DNA of 64,000 bases. It comes from Epiperipatus broadwayi. Lineage: Eukaryota; Onychophora; Udeonychophora; Euonychophora; Peripatidae. The DNA is taken from positions 2,507,001 through 2,571,000 of the forward strand of contig JAQFVV010006294.1 in assembly GCA_028023455.1 (NCBI GenBank), written 5' to 3'. A model generated the notes under the pieces. It did no database searches. It was not told the origin of the DNA and was given only the letters and a program-made list of their open reading frames with translations. The number at the start of each line of letters is the position of its first letter. Positions within the stretch are counted from its first letter, which is position 1. Shown here piece by piece: positions 51,171 through 63,606 of the stretch. The position numbers and the translations under genes were made by a program.

Positions 51171-53612
51171 TCAAAGGGATCTATTTGGATCTGTATAAAT
51201 TATAACTAGACTTGTGTGAATAATTGTACTGATGTTTTAGTTGTAGATGTCAGTTTTTAGAATCAATTTGAAGAACATATAAATAAATTTATAACTTTTA
51301 TAAATTTATAATACATATCTGGTTTGGTTCTCTATAGTTCTTTTATTCAAGGCGTTAAATGCAAATCAAAAATTTTACTATTATTTCCTTATTAGTTTAA
51401 CATAATTTTAGAATTTATAAATCAATTACAAGAAATTTTAAAAGAAAGATCTTCAGATTTATTTAAATAAAACTGAATAATTTAATTAAAAAAAACAAGA
51501 GATTTGTAGAAGAATTTAAATTACTTGCTCCCAAGCAGAATATCTTACAAAATGAAAATATGAGAATAATAGCCAATGAGTTTTCATTACTGTTTAACCT
51601 AGTGTAATAAACACCTAAAATACGGATGTATTAGTAATGTACAATAGAAGCATTATGGATAATGTATATGAAGATGTATAGAGGTATAAGAGGTCACTAT
51701 ACTTGTATCCATTGAAAAACATGCTAATAATGTGTAATAAGCCTATTGATAATAAATTATGGATATTCTTAATTCAACTTTCAGGATTGAGTTCCTAATC
51801 TTCTTGCAACAGTGGGCACTACTTGATAAATATATCAGGAAATATTTCAGGAATATATTATAATTTCTGTAATATTATGCTTAAAAAAAATTTCTTTATA
51901 TTATGTAATAGCTAAAGTGACCAAAACATCATCCTCTAGTTATTTATAATACTTGGCCAAATCATGTATTGCATGAGTTACTCTGAATGAAATGGACTGA
52001 AGAATTAATATTTATTCCTGACAATTTTCATATAAAATAATCAATTGAAATCACACAATATTAACATACATAAAAGAATAAAATATATATATTTACAAAT
52101 TAATAATCATAATTTACAGTACAATTTTGTATTTCTACTTACAACCAAGTATATCCTAATTAGGAAATATTTACAAATCATATATGCTATAACTATTATT
52201 ACTCTTTTAATTATATTTACTAATTTAAATTGAATTCATTTATATATACCACTATTACATTATCTAATGAAATTTAAGCAGCCAGTAACGTTACTTTTTT
52301 TGATAGTCTCATCTTTAAATTCTTCTTTAGTTAATGTTTATGAATATATGCGGAAAAACAAATATGAAACAGATAATAACAATCATAATTCCTCTAAAAT
52401 GGCAATGTTTTATTATTGATTAACCTTAAAATGTTAACTTTACATCACAACTTATAATATAAAAAAATAACTGTTTGATGGAGTATTGCTTATTATCATA
52501 CCTTTAATGCATCAAGGATATAATGCTACATGTTGTTGACCTTTATAAATGTAATTTATTTATTCAATTATCTTTAGCTTCATGGCTGATGCATTTAGAA
52601 TGAAATCAATCTACCAAGTTTACCTCCAGTGTAAATCTTGGCAAACATATACTTAACTATCTTTCTTTATTCATTAGATTAATACTAATTCAAAGAAATG
52701 GCCTTGTTTGGGTTCTAGTTTCTTTTTAACAATAAGATAAACTTAATTCAATGAGATGGTCAGCTATCAGTTCTGACCTCTGATAAACAAAGTCAGTATT
52801 CCTTAAATATTTCTCTTTATACTATCTTAAATATAGAAAATACTGATATAAACTAATAATGTAAATAACTATATTTACACAATAAGTTCACACATGCATA
52901 AAAGTATATTTTAATGTAAATAATGCAAGGATCAAATTTACATGCAGACAATACCAATTATATTTAAAGATAATAATCAATTTGTCTATTTAACTTAAAA
53001 TAACAGTTATTATAACACTTTTTTCCTTTATAGCAGCCATTTATTTTAATTCTTGGACATTTTCTGTATCAGAATATATTTCCCTACGCATGCACACACA
53101 GTGTACCTTTTACCTGGCTATTATGTTTTCTGACTAAATTTTCATATTATATAACAATCTAAGATACTTATGGAGGGGAAACCTTTTTCTTTCAGTTTAT
53201 ATATATATTTGTGCACGCACACTAATATATTGTTGTATGCCATAAGACACTTAACTGTCTCAATATATATATATATCTATCTGAAAGGCAACACTTTTAG
53301 CTTTTCAAATTTATATTTTCAATCCAAACTAAATTTTAAACTGATTCTATAAGAGAAGCAAAACTTTGTTTTTATATTCTTAAAAAAAAATTTAAACATT
53401 AAGATAAATTAAATTGCAATTTAAGTTGCTTCTTTTAACTACATGTTTCAATTAATTTACAATATATAGTTTTAAATACAATATAAAATTAACTACAAAA
53501 GATGTATTATATTCAGAGATCATGAACGGTTTTTTTTTAAAATAATTCTTAGCACTTATTTGCATATATATGTATAAAACCATGATCAAATCTTTCTCTG
53601 CAGGAATTCTTT

Positions 53613-53768
53613 CAACAACTTATGGTGTGATTTGACATATACACATTTATTTTTATTATTTTCCTTAATTCCATTACAAAGCTAAAATGTCACGCAACAA
53701 CTTATGGTGAGGTTTGACATATACACGTATTTATTTTCCTTATTTTCATTGCAAAGCTAAAATGTTAC
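53613..53768. repeat. Tandem duplication, ~75-82 bp unit
   Basis: Copies at 53613-53694 and 53695-53768 share CAACAACTTATGGTG, TTTGACATATACAC and GCAAAGCTAAAATGT-type ends (ACAAAGCTAAAATGT in the first). Confidence 0.85.
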
Positions 53769-54090
53769 ATATAAGCTTCCTTGCCAGGATTGAATTTTCT
53801 CATGTTCATCATCATATTTTCTCAGTTGCATTGTGACTTGGAACTTTTTTAAAATAGTATTTCAAATTAACAAATATGGGACTCATGGTAGACAGACTTC
53901 AGGCAGTTATTAGCTTTCCTTCTATTTAGCCATTGAATATATTGCAGGTTCAAAAAGCAATAGTAATGTTGAAAATCAAGACTTAAAAGAGAAAAAGAGA
54001 ATTTCTAAAGAAACTTACTTATATATCTTCAAATTGACCTCTGTTTTTCTTTACCTTGTTTTTCATAATCTTATATGCTTTAATTATGTT

Positions 54091-54581
54091 CAATTAAAAT
54101 AAAATACTTTGAATTTAAGCTGCAATAGGGTTTTAAAATTGGAAAATTAATATAAAAATGATTTTATAATAGGTATTGAAAAATTAAACATTTTTATTTA
54201 CTTGAATAGAAACTAAACGAAAAGTGTAAACAGGAAATTCCTGAATAAACTGCTATCAACAATCTTAATATTATGTACATAGTAAGATTTTAAAATTGGA
54301 AATAAATATATAAATGATTTATTGAAAAATAATTTAAATAGGAATAAAAAGAAAAATGTGAACAGGGAATCCCCAAATAAATTGCTATCTATGATCATAA
54401 TATTATTCATATGTGTAGAGCGTAAAACAAAGAAGCAATTGTTGGGAGTGGGAGATCAGCAGAAATAATATATTAAAATATTCACTTTGAATTTAAAACC
54501 ACCCTAATTTTATGTCTTCAAAATTTAAATAAAAACTGCAGCTTAAATTCAAAGTAATACAATATTTTAATTCTCTAATTG
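54091..54581. mobile_element. ~490-bp inverted-repeat element with internal duplication
   Basis: The ends form inverted repeats of about 35-45 bp: CAATTAAAATAAAATACTTT + GAATTTAAGCTGCA at 54091-54123, mirrored by TGCAGCTTAAATTCAAAGTA and onward at 54537-54581. Inside, a unit beginning TTTTAAAATTGGAAA (54131 and 54289) and ending near GCTATCAACAATCTTAATAT or its diverged second version is present twice in tandem. No coding sequence. It is probably a MITE; superfamily unknown. Confidence 0.65.
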
Positions 54582-54872
54582 AATAAATTCTTAACTTTAG
54601 AGTAAGCTATATTATCTCTACCTAATAATTTGTTTTCTTACTCTTTTATCTCCAAACAAAAAAAAAAAATGCAACCTTAAAATTTAAATAAATATTAATC
54701 TTTTTTTTTAAAGTTTTATATACTGTATATCTTTTTTAATTATATTTTGTTTTATAACAAAACTAGCTACATCATTTTATTCTATAGTAGCTGTATTCGC
54801 GGTTTAGAATAAAATAATATAACAATATGTAGCTGTTTCTACAGCTTCTAAATTTACCTATTATTTAAATGA

Positions 54873-55520
54873 AATAATAATACGCCTCCTAATCTTAACA
54901 GGAGTATAAACAATGCAAAAGACTATATTCTCCCAGCACACGCACAGCAAGCGGTCTACAAGATCGCGTGTAGCGATAACAATTGCCCAGCTGCATATTA
55001 TGGGGAAAAGAAGGCATCGATCCAGACAAGACTGTCCCAGCATATATATGCGTATAACAAAGCCTTGGGGGACCCGTCTCACCCGTCTATTTTTGTACAG
55101 CATTCGTTGGCTGTGGGCCATCAGTGCAGGCCAGATAGGCCGAGCATGTTTTGTAGAGAGCGACATGATCTGCGGAGGAAGGTGAAGGAGGCGTGTTATA
55201 TCATATCAGATGAACACGCGATGAACAAAAAAGAATCATTTTATGCCATATCAAAGAAATGCAAAGTTTAAACGTTCTTATCCTGATTAGCATATTTGCC
55301 TATTTTGCGTATTTGCACATCGTGGAAAATTAAGAGATTTTGTACTTTTTGAAAATGGTTATACCTTCAAAAACGTTAGAAGAATCAACAAAGTTTGTCA
55401 TTTTTGTTTTGATTTATATGTAGTTTTGCTTTTCGAATTATATAAGTGTGTGTATTTTTAATATCAACGCAAATATTAAAGTTTTTACATATAGTATTTT
55501 CTAACACACATACTACTGAA
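54873..55520 (+). mobile_element. Penelope-like element fragment with intact GIY-YIG frame
   Basis: An unbroken frame of about 132 codons runs from just after a TGA at 54870 to the TAA at 55269-55271. It reads TPPNLNRSINNAKDY, then AQQAVYKIACSDNNCPAAYY, G, then a TRLSQHIYAYNK helix, HPSIFVQHSLAVGHQC, RERHDLRRKVKEACYI and DEHAMNK...YAISKK. AVY...YYG is the GIY-YIG signature, and the R and H of TRLSQH fit the catalytic helix of Penelope endonucleases. No ATG occurs in the frame, and the reverse transcriptase is missing, so it is a 5'-truncated copy. The 3' region to about 55515 matches the 3' parts of the pair at 17656-18655. Confidence 0.88.
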
Positions 55521-56382
55521 TAATCAAGTTTTAGTATTTTATTTTAAATATATTTTTTACATGATAAACTAATTAGTACTATTAATTATTAAGCATACAC
55601 TCTGATATATGTAATAGAATTGATTAATTACAAATAATAATCATTTGTAAATAATAATTAGTTTCATGGAATTTATTTTTGGCATATTATTTAGAAATTA
55701 TAATATATTTAAAGTGCATTTTTTTCAACAGTTTTATTATTATTAAATTTTATTCTATTGGTCAGAAAGATGCATTTCTAATTTTAATAATTGCATATCA
55801 TGTTAATTTATATATGGTAATTAAATTTCAAGAGATTCTGGCATTCATTTGTAATACATGGGTATTTATATGTTTTTTCAATATATGTATACTTATTTAT
55901 CTCTTGAATAGAATCATGCATTTCTAATTTAACCAGTAAATATTTTGTTGACTTATGGGGAGGAGAGATAAAACTTTTATTTTCCAGAGTTACCTGATGA
56001 TGTTCCTGTTTCTGGCTAAATTACTGTAAATTTATAAGATAGTTTTTTTTTTTTTATGTATTGACATAAGTTCCTAACTATTTATTTATTTTTATGCTTG
56101 TGTATGATTTGATCAATGAACATCATTAACTAATATTATTATTATTGACAATGTCACTAATTGTAATATGTATGTTCGCGGAAAGAAATGACTTACTTTC
56201 TCCAAGCTATCTTAAGTACTATCTCTGAGTCAGTGCATGTATTGGGTAATAACATACTTCAGTTATTCGCCACAAAAATTGTAAGATATTAGCATGTATT
56301 GTATATGTAAAGAATAATAAAAATATATTTTAAAGATTCTTTAAAATATTATATTAGATAAATTTTAATATTGTTTAAAGTA

Positions 56383-57359
56383 CACCTGGATCTCGTTTTA
56401 TGCGGTAGATAGGTTCCACAGAAAACCCGCTTAAAAAAAATTGCACAAAAATAGACTTAATTTCCGTTGAAAAATGGGGGATAGGTGCTATAATTTTCAG
56501 AATTCGCATAAAAGCAAAGCAACAAGGAAACAAATTACTTTAAAATTCACATTAAAAAAAAATAAGCAAATAAATATAACTAATAAAAAGTTTCAAATAT
56601 TTGAAAAAAAATAATACAAGACAAACTTTTTTTACTTTTTTTATTACTACAGTATTTAATTTTATATTTTTCATGCATATTTTAATCATTACCTAGCATT
56701 AGTTTGTAAACTGATAAGAAATCAGATTCATTGTGACGTGATGCATTGTGGCTTCTCCTTAAACGAAGTCAAGAATCTCTCAGCAATTATACCCAGAGGA
56801 ACCTGTTAGCCACTTTATTTTTATTCATGATGTGATGTACAACTAGTGCCAATTTCAGTCTTGTGCTGTGTTAATGGTTTTCTGTTTCTATATTAAAAAA
56901 ATGAGATCACAATCAAAACAAAAAGATCATACATTATCATTAGAAAGATTATTTTCAGTTTATAAAATCTTCGTTCTTTATTTTAAAAATCTAAAAGTTT
57001 ATTTATTTCTGTTATATATAATAAAATACGTTTTAAACGTTTAAATTTTTTGAATATTTATTGCGACATTTTTATATGTAAGTATAAATCTATTATTATA
57101 ATTTACTCATTAGTATAAATAGGTTATTTACATAGAAGCTAAGTTCTAAATACAGCTTTAGGCCATATTTATGTTAGCTGCTAATATAATGTTATATTTT
57201 TGAAAAAAAAAAGTATTTCAAGTCAAAATAAGTTATTAATAATTTAAATTTCTTGATATCTAATAAATAGAGTGAAATATGAAAGATATTAAGAAGAAAT
57301 ATGAATAGCATAACTTCAAAATCGCATTAAAATAATCCGCATAAAACGAGACCCAGGTG
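56383..57359 (-). mobile_element. Tigger-like element, diverged copy T3
   Basis: A 977-bp copy flanked by TA on both sides. Its ends are CACCTGGATCTCGTTTTATG and CATAAAACGAGACCCAGGTG. The right-hand end resembles the left end of T2 reversed, so the element is in minus orientation. A short internal block (about 56830-56885) matches T1, but the transposase-tail region is otherwise not recognisable. It is the most diverged of the four copies. Confidence 0.85.
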
Positions 57360-57486
57360 TATATAATTTATAATGCACTTGATAAAAGATTATTAATATA
57401 TTATGTACACTGCTATTATTTTTAAAAGTAAATAATTTATTTATTTATTTTTTTGATAATTTTTAATATTGTTTCAAGTAATTTAT

Positions 57487-57770
57487 AAAGCACTAGAAAA
57501 GTCAGCTTTTTTAAAATTATTATAAGTGAATATTTTTTCCGTCATAAATAATGTGAGGTTACCGCTCATGTTTATTCACTTATTGCATAAGCAAAAATCC
57601 ATATCCTATGTGTATATAAAGGATGGATAAATAATAGATAAATAAAGGATAGAGGAAAAAATATTTTTTTCAATACTGTAGAAAGTTACCTTTTTTATTA
57701 TTTATTGTAAGTGGATATTTTTTTAGAAGATAAATAATGGAGCCTACCTCTCACGCTTATTTTTTTTATA
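57487..57770. repeat. Direct duplication, ~190-bp spacing
   Basis: The block at 57487-57572 (CACTAGAAAAGTCAGC ... TAAATAATGTGAGGTTACCG) recurs diverged at 57677-57760 (ACTGTAGAAAGTTACC ... TAAATAATGGAGCCTACC). Confidence 0.6.
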
Positions 57771-57849
57771 TATATTTAGCCTATCTTTTATTATCTTATC
57801 TATATTAGAATTTTAGTTAATTAATGGAAGTTAATATCTTTAAAATCAG

Positions 57850-58190
57850 ACAAATGCCCACATCATTTTCAAATCATTTTTCTAGCATGTTATTTAAATA
57901 TATTTAAAACTTATTTTATCATGTGAGAATAAACTTAAAGGGTTTATGATAAAACTTTTATCAAATTCTTACTATACCTGCAGCATTTTAAAATTTACTT
58001 TAACAAGTGTTTTATAAATATATTTAAACTGATAGATCCCTGAAAATTTATCAATTTCATAGTAAAAGTTTATCCAATTTAATAGTATTTTTTTTACTGT
58101 ACCCATGTCATTTTAAATTTTACTTTAACATATGTTAAATATATATTTAAACTAAAATCCCAAAAGTTTATTAACTTCATTATTATAACT
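57850..58190. repeat. Three diverged tandem units of ~115-125 bp
   Basis: Each unit contains CAT/GCATTTT...ATTTTACTTTAACA-like sequence, then AATATATTTAAAAC, then a TTTAT(C/T)AA(C/T)TTCAT-like end. Unit starts are near 57858, 57975 and 58101. Confidence 0.6.
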
Positions 58191-59449
58191 GATATAAATA
58201 AATTGTCATTATTCAAATGAGAAATTAAATACATGCTACAAAAACAATATAATTAATTTAAAATATATTTACAAAATCAAATTTTGATTTAGCAAAAACT
58301 ATATTTTTCATTTAAATTTTTTTCCATTTCTGTAATCTTTTAATCAGTGCTGCCCTCGTTTTAGATTTTTTAAATGTCATTCAAAAACAGTTACAATATA
58401 GATTTTCCGTGCATTTTTATATTGCAAATTATAATTTTTTTTTAAAAACAAGTAAAATAAAAATTGATATGCTAGTAAAACTTTATACAAAAAATGAAAG
58501 AAAGTCATGCATGATTCTTCAAGATTGGTGCAATATTTATTCAGTTATCATAAACAAACAGACTTTCACATTTTTATAGTAATATATATTATAAAATGTT
58601 ATATAATTTCCTTCTAAATTTAAACTTCATATTGTAATAACTAATCTATTATTATTTTAAATATATATTATGAAATATTGTTTTTTTTTTTTATAACGCC
58701 TTATTATCCAGATTCACAATTACTGTTAGCTAACTGTCCTCTATTTGTAATATCACTTGGATTACCATAAAATAGATATGTCATTGTCTATTTCACTAGA
58801 TTTATAAAATGATAATCATAGTAATAGCAATACTAATATTAGCTATGAAATATTAAGTCTTGTTAATAATGAAACTTTAAATCTTCATGAGATATCTACA
58901 AAGATGATCACTATATCAATTGCACAAATCTAAAAATAAAAAAAGTATGGAAGTCGAAGGTGAATACCTTCATTTATTTCTAAGGGATATGGACAGTTAC
59001 TAACTCCCATATTAAAATTTATATATTTGATTTATGTTTCAATTTAAAACATCCTTCTTTATGGGGAAAAAACTCACATCATTAAGTATATGTAAGTAAA
59101 ACAACTTTTAAAAACTAATTACAGTCAAAGATTTCTCCAGTAGTTTTCAAAGAAGGCCGGGGTGTGGGGGGATTCACATTCTTACAAGACTAATCAACAT
59201 CTAGAAATGAAACATTAATTTTAATCTTTTTGCTTTACTCTTTAACTAAGAATTGCTAGACTCCCTTTTATTGGGTATGAGTCAATTATCTGAAAGAAAA
59301 ATTGTGCATCTGCTTGTAAATGCAAATATCCAAAGAATCGAAAATATATATTTACTATGTGTTGTTTTGAATTATATATAGAATTTAAATTGTAAAAATT
59401 AGCTTCAATTAACTAACAAAATCAAAGCTTTAACCTATTTGTGTTTGTG

Positions 59450-61542
59450 AATGTATACATACATGTATATTATACCGAGACAAAGTCGGTATATGTATTA
59501 TAACAAGACAAGTCGATATTAAACCTAGGAAACATCACACACACACACACACCAGCAAGCAACCTAAAACACTCGTAATTTGTTTTCGTAATCTGTAATA
59601 GTTTTCTTCCTCTCATAAAATACATTTATAAAATACAGATAGTAAACGTCCAAATAAATGATTAAAGCTTTCAGGTAATAAAAATTAATAAAATAGCCTT
59701 CGCGAAGAAATAATAAAAGAAATATAATTTACTCTTAGAAATAATAAATATAATTTGCTATCCTAATTAATAAAATATAATTGTCACTCGAAGACGCCAC
59801 GGGGTAATTAAAAATGTTTATGTTAGAACTATAATGTTAACTAAAGTAAAACTTGTAGAAAAGATTTGAGGAAAAGATTAAATGCTCGACTTCTAAATTT
59901 AATACAGCTTGTATTGTTCTTGTAAAGCACACGCACACACGCATGCACTCGAGGTGTGAAGAAGTAAGGTTGGTTGAATAAGATTGCAACAAAAGATTGT
60001 CTCGAAACAAATATTGCCTTTAGCACAAGGATTGAGGAACAGTGACCTCAAACGCGGACCTGAACGGCAGCTCCAGGAACATGGAACTCTGGGGGTAGAT
60101 TGGATCCTCAGATAAGGATCACCCCGTATAAATATCAGTCAAAAACTATTCAATGGTGCTTTTTTCCTTTTTTATCCTATCCGGTTGTTATTGCTCATTT
60201 TTATTCCAATGCTTATGCTTTTTATTTTATCCAGATAATTGTTCTGAAATAACTTATATTATTCCTCCGCATTCAAGATGATCACTATGAAATTAATATT
60301 AAGGGCGACGACTGTCATGAGGGGCTAATCAACCCTTCAGTGACTGATCGGCGCTCCGCTACTAATTATCTCCGAAGCTATGAAACTACAATAACATCGT
60401 CGTGTGAAGTTAATGCTCCCAATAAAAATAAATCATGTTCCGAGAGTTGTCCAAATTCGTCCAGACCATCCAATATTCATTGAAAGCAAGCGGACCACTC
60501 CAGGTGCGGAATCCAAAACAAATCCTAGGTAAATATGTTTTATATTATGATCACTCACTCACTTTATAAACTCGTAAGGAGATCTCGTAATTAACCAACA
60601 TAAATAAACAAATCTTAAAACTTTCCTCGTCATTATAACTTATCTTAGTCATAGAACTTTGTAAACATGAACTTTGAACTTTAGTGAAACTAAGGAAAGA
60701 TAATATATTTTCTCAAATAGGAACTTTATTCCAATGTTCATATTGTGCTATGTTTAATTATGATTCTCTGTGAGCGTGAATGTATGTGCGCGTGTGCAAT
60801 AAATCAAATTAATAATGTTTTTTTTCACATCTAATAAAATTGTTCAATATTTAACCAGTCGAGCATTTCTCAAATCTTTTCATACACTTAAAATCGTAGT
60901 TTATTTATTCTTTAATAATTTATCTTTCAAGGTATGTTTAGTTAAATTTAGATTTAATTTGTTTCCTTTATTAATTATGTCAACATCGTGCCGTAAGTCA
61001 CGATGTTTCTTATTTAACCTTAGTTAAGATAGATTTAAGAGCGGGCGGGTCTATAATCGATCGAAATAAACGTCAAATAATTATGTTGTATATGATATGT
61101 CGGGAGGGATGAACTTCTAAGCCTAGTGTTCGGGGCGTGAACGAACCACCGCATTGGTTAATGACAACCAATAAATGATCTTATGCGGTGATCGAATAAT
61201 TAGAAAATTAAGCTGATTTTTCCATTAGCGGACAAGGCGTCTTTTCCGGGAGGAGTCGTCCTCGAAATAGCTGTATTACGGCCTTGAGTTATCTATTGGT
61301 CTATGCTGGGTGTTTGAGCTAGTGGGCGGGATCGGACTTCGAAATCGTTTTGACATGACGTAAGGTGATGCGAGTAATTAAAATCCACTTAAATAATCGT
61401 ATCTGGCGCCCCCTTATGTGGATAGCGAATAACTATCGATATGAGTAAACAAATAAAACTTTATGCTATGTCAGGTTTATTTCGGAGCCCTCGATCTCTT
61501 GTGCCGGGTTATCAAAGGACCAAAAAGAGGTCGCCGGTTACA
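59450..61542 (-). mobile_element. CpG-rich LTR-like block
   Basis: About 2 kb with clearly more G+C and CpG than its surroundings and no long open frame. Read on the minus strand it begins TGTAACCGGCGACCTCTTTT at 61542, a TG start followed by AATAAA-containing sequence, similar to the minus-strand edge at 24187. The other edge is not defined. It could be a solo LTR or a piece of an LTR retrotransposon. CpG retention suggests a younger insertion than the surrounding AT-rich DNA, but a regulatory CpG-rich region is an alternative. Confidence 0.35.
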
Positions 61543-61841
61543 ATATGTACAAAATATTTTTCACTAGCTTATATTCAGTTTTGATTTTTGTTAGACAGGG
61601 ATTGTTTAAATAATATGGAAAGTTTGACATTTTATATCAAGTCACAATTCTGTAATTATTCATAATTATCATGTAATTGATCAATATTGAAATAGAATGT
61701 TATAATTGTCAACAATTTTTTTTAAATATTTTTAAACCTTTATTAATTTGTAGATTTGTGAATATGTAGTAATTTTTATTTTCTTTGTTAATTGTTCTTT
61801 ATTTTTTCATAATGTAATTAAATTATTGCATTTTATTTTAG

Positions 61842-63606
61842 ATTAATGGCAAAGGATTGGAAAATAAAGGCATTAATGATTTATTGAGGCTTTTAGAAGA
61901 TTGTGGAGATACTGTTATTTTGTCCATCATGAAGACAGGTATTTCTTCTAGTGCTCCAATAAGTTCCTCTTCTAGTGGTCATAATATAGTAGAAAATTTA
62001 GATGCTATTAATGGCAATATTTCTCCTAATAAAGATCAATATTGCAACAAATCAACCAAAAAAATTTTAACTAGTTCCCAGAATGGAAGTAACGATCATG
62101 TTAATCGCAATTGTATCAAAACTTTTGTAATACCTTCAGATAGTGAGCATAATAAGGAAAATTTGCGAGAAAATAAAAACAAGCCAAAACATGAAAGCTT
62201 ACTTGATAGAGCATATGAAAAAATATTTGGTGAAAAAAGACATGAAAAAAAAGAAAGAGAAGAAAAACTTAGGGCTTCCAAATTAAAAGCTACTGCTGTT
62301 TTGCCAGAAGAGGATGCTATTGCTGAATTAGATTCAATTATTCAGCATTACCAAAAAAACAGCAGTAATAAAGGTCATAAAATGAAAAGGAAAAAGGAGA
62401 AAGAAAATGATAAAAATGGAGGAACATGGCCCAAATATCGTGGTCCACCTCCTGATTATTCTGAGCCAGGTACGGTTCCTATTTTGCAAACACATAAAAA
62501 GAAAGAGCGTAAATCTGTGATCTCACTTACTGTTACTCCAAAGCATATTCCAGGGCTTTATGAAGCTCAGTACTTCACAGGATCACGTAAGCCTCCAATA
62601 CTTTGTGATCGAGGTGCTTCTTTTTTAGCCTCATTCAAACACAATTCTCAGTCTACTGATTCCAAAGGTGGTCTTTTTATAGCTAACCCAAAAGTAGCCA
62701 TTGAAACAAATTGCAACCAGCAGGTTATTGCCAAAAAAGTGATCGTTGAAGAAGAACATGAAGATGAAAGTCAAGATCATGTGCCTGTTGTACATTTTGC
62801 AACAAATTCTACTCCAGATTCTGCAATTGATTACTCGGTAGTATCTGCACAAAGAGATAAAGATATTTTAGAATATTATAAAAATAAAAGAGAACAAAAA
62901 CGACCAAAGTCTGCACCATCTCATCGTCAAGACAAACTTAAAAGAAGTTTATCACCTGAATTGGCAATGTTTAAAACTACAAGCCTTGATGCACAAGCAT
63001 TATATCCTTCAAGGTCATATAATAGTAGATCACCAGTGTCGCCATCAGATCCACTAAATTTATCTCCCAGAACGGCAGATCGTTATCATTCTGGTCACAT
63101 TAGAACTTCACCTCATGTATATCCTAGCCCAAGTTCTATTCCTGCTCAAACTACTGTTCTGCGATCTACTAACAGTGTACCCTTTTATACAGTGAATAGT
63201 CAACGAATTCCTCATGGTGGTCATTCAACTTTACCAGCAATGGCAAGTCCGCCAATGTTCCCTTTATTACAACGTTATGGATCTCCTCCAAGCTTGCTCA
63301 ATTCTTCCATTCCAGAAACAGATGCCGTACCTCCTCTTTATACAAGACTTTCTGATGGGCATTTCAATATTGCACCTTCTCCAAGTCCTTCACAACAAAG
63401 CAGCATTGCACATTCACCTTGTCAAAGCATGGACTTACATTTTCCACTTTCAAAAAAAAGTGCTTATCATCCTTATCCTCCTTTTGATTTAGATGGCACA
63501 TCTACTTTTCCTAAACGAAGTCAGCATCGAATGCGCATTCCTTCGAATCAAAGTGTGACATCTAAGTCTTCTGTTGGAAGAGTATCTACCAGCTCCATAG
63601 AACGAG
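61842..63606 (+). CDS. Dlg5: dlg5 exon f: end of PDZ2 and long linker
   Basis: A 1,765-nt exon, 588 codons plus one base. It starts INGKGLENKGINDLL and continues with LEDCGDTVILSIMK, the last strands and helix of PDZ2 (vertebrate: INGIALDNKSLNE...LTLSLLK). The rest is the linker before PDZ3: Ser/Asn-rich, then a charged helical stretch (EKRHEKKEREEKLRASKL), then Pro/Ser-rich. Two islands match vertebrate DLG5: GGTWPK at 62418-62435 and RPKSAPS at 62901-62921, the latter followed by a conserved LSPEL-type block. The end (SKSSVGRVSTSSIERG) corresponds to the VGSDRGSVSHSE area, so PDZ3, PDZ4, SH3 and GK exons should follow. The acceptor is TTTTAG at 61836-61841. The donor is CGAG|GTTAGT. Reading through the donor meets TAG at 63609, but splicing at 63606 is better supported by homology. 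Confidence 0.95.

Larger units (their letters stand above)
44115..61841 (+). other. Dlg5: dlg5 intron inside PDZ2 (17.7 kb)
   Basis: GT...AG intron ending TTTTATTTTAG. It holds Tigger copies T2 and T3, an RTE LINE 3' end, an inverted dispersed repeat, a LINE endonuclease remnant, an inverted-repeat element, a Penelope fragment, several local duplications and a CpG-rich LTR-like block, each listed separately. The stretches 46280-50680, 51630-53600, 55530-56370 and 58200-59440 show AT-rich sequence without anything recognisable. A (CA)n run is present at 59538-59552. Confidence 0.85.

Noticed and set aside
53170-53352. 60-codon frame over an (AT)n-like stretch
   Set aside because: The translation is mostly a repeat artefact (IYIYIYL).
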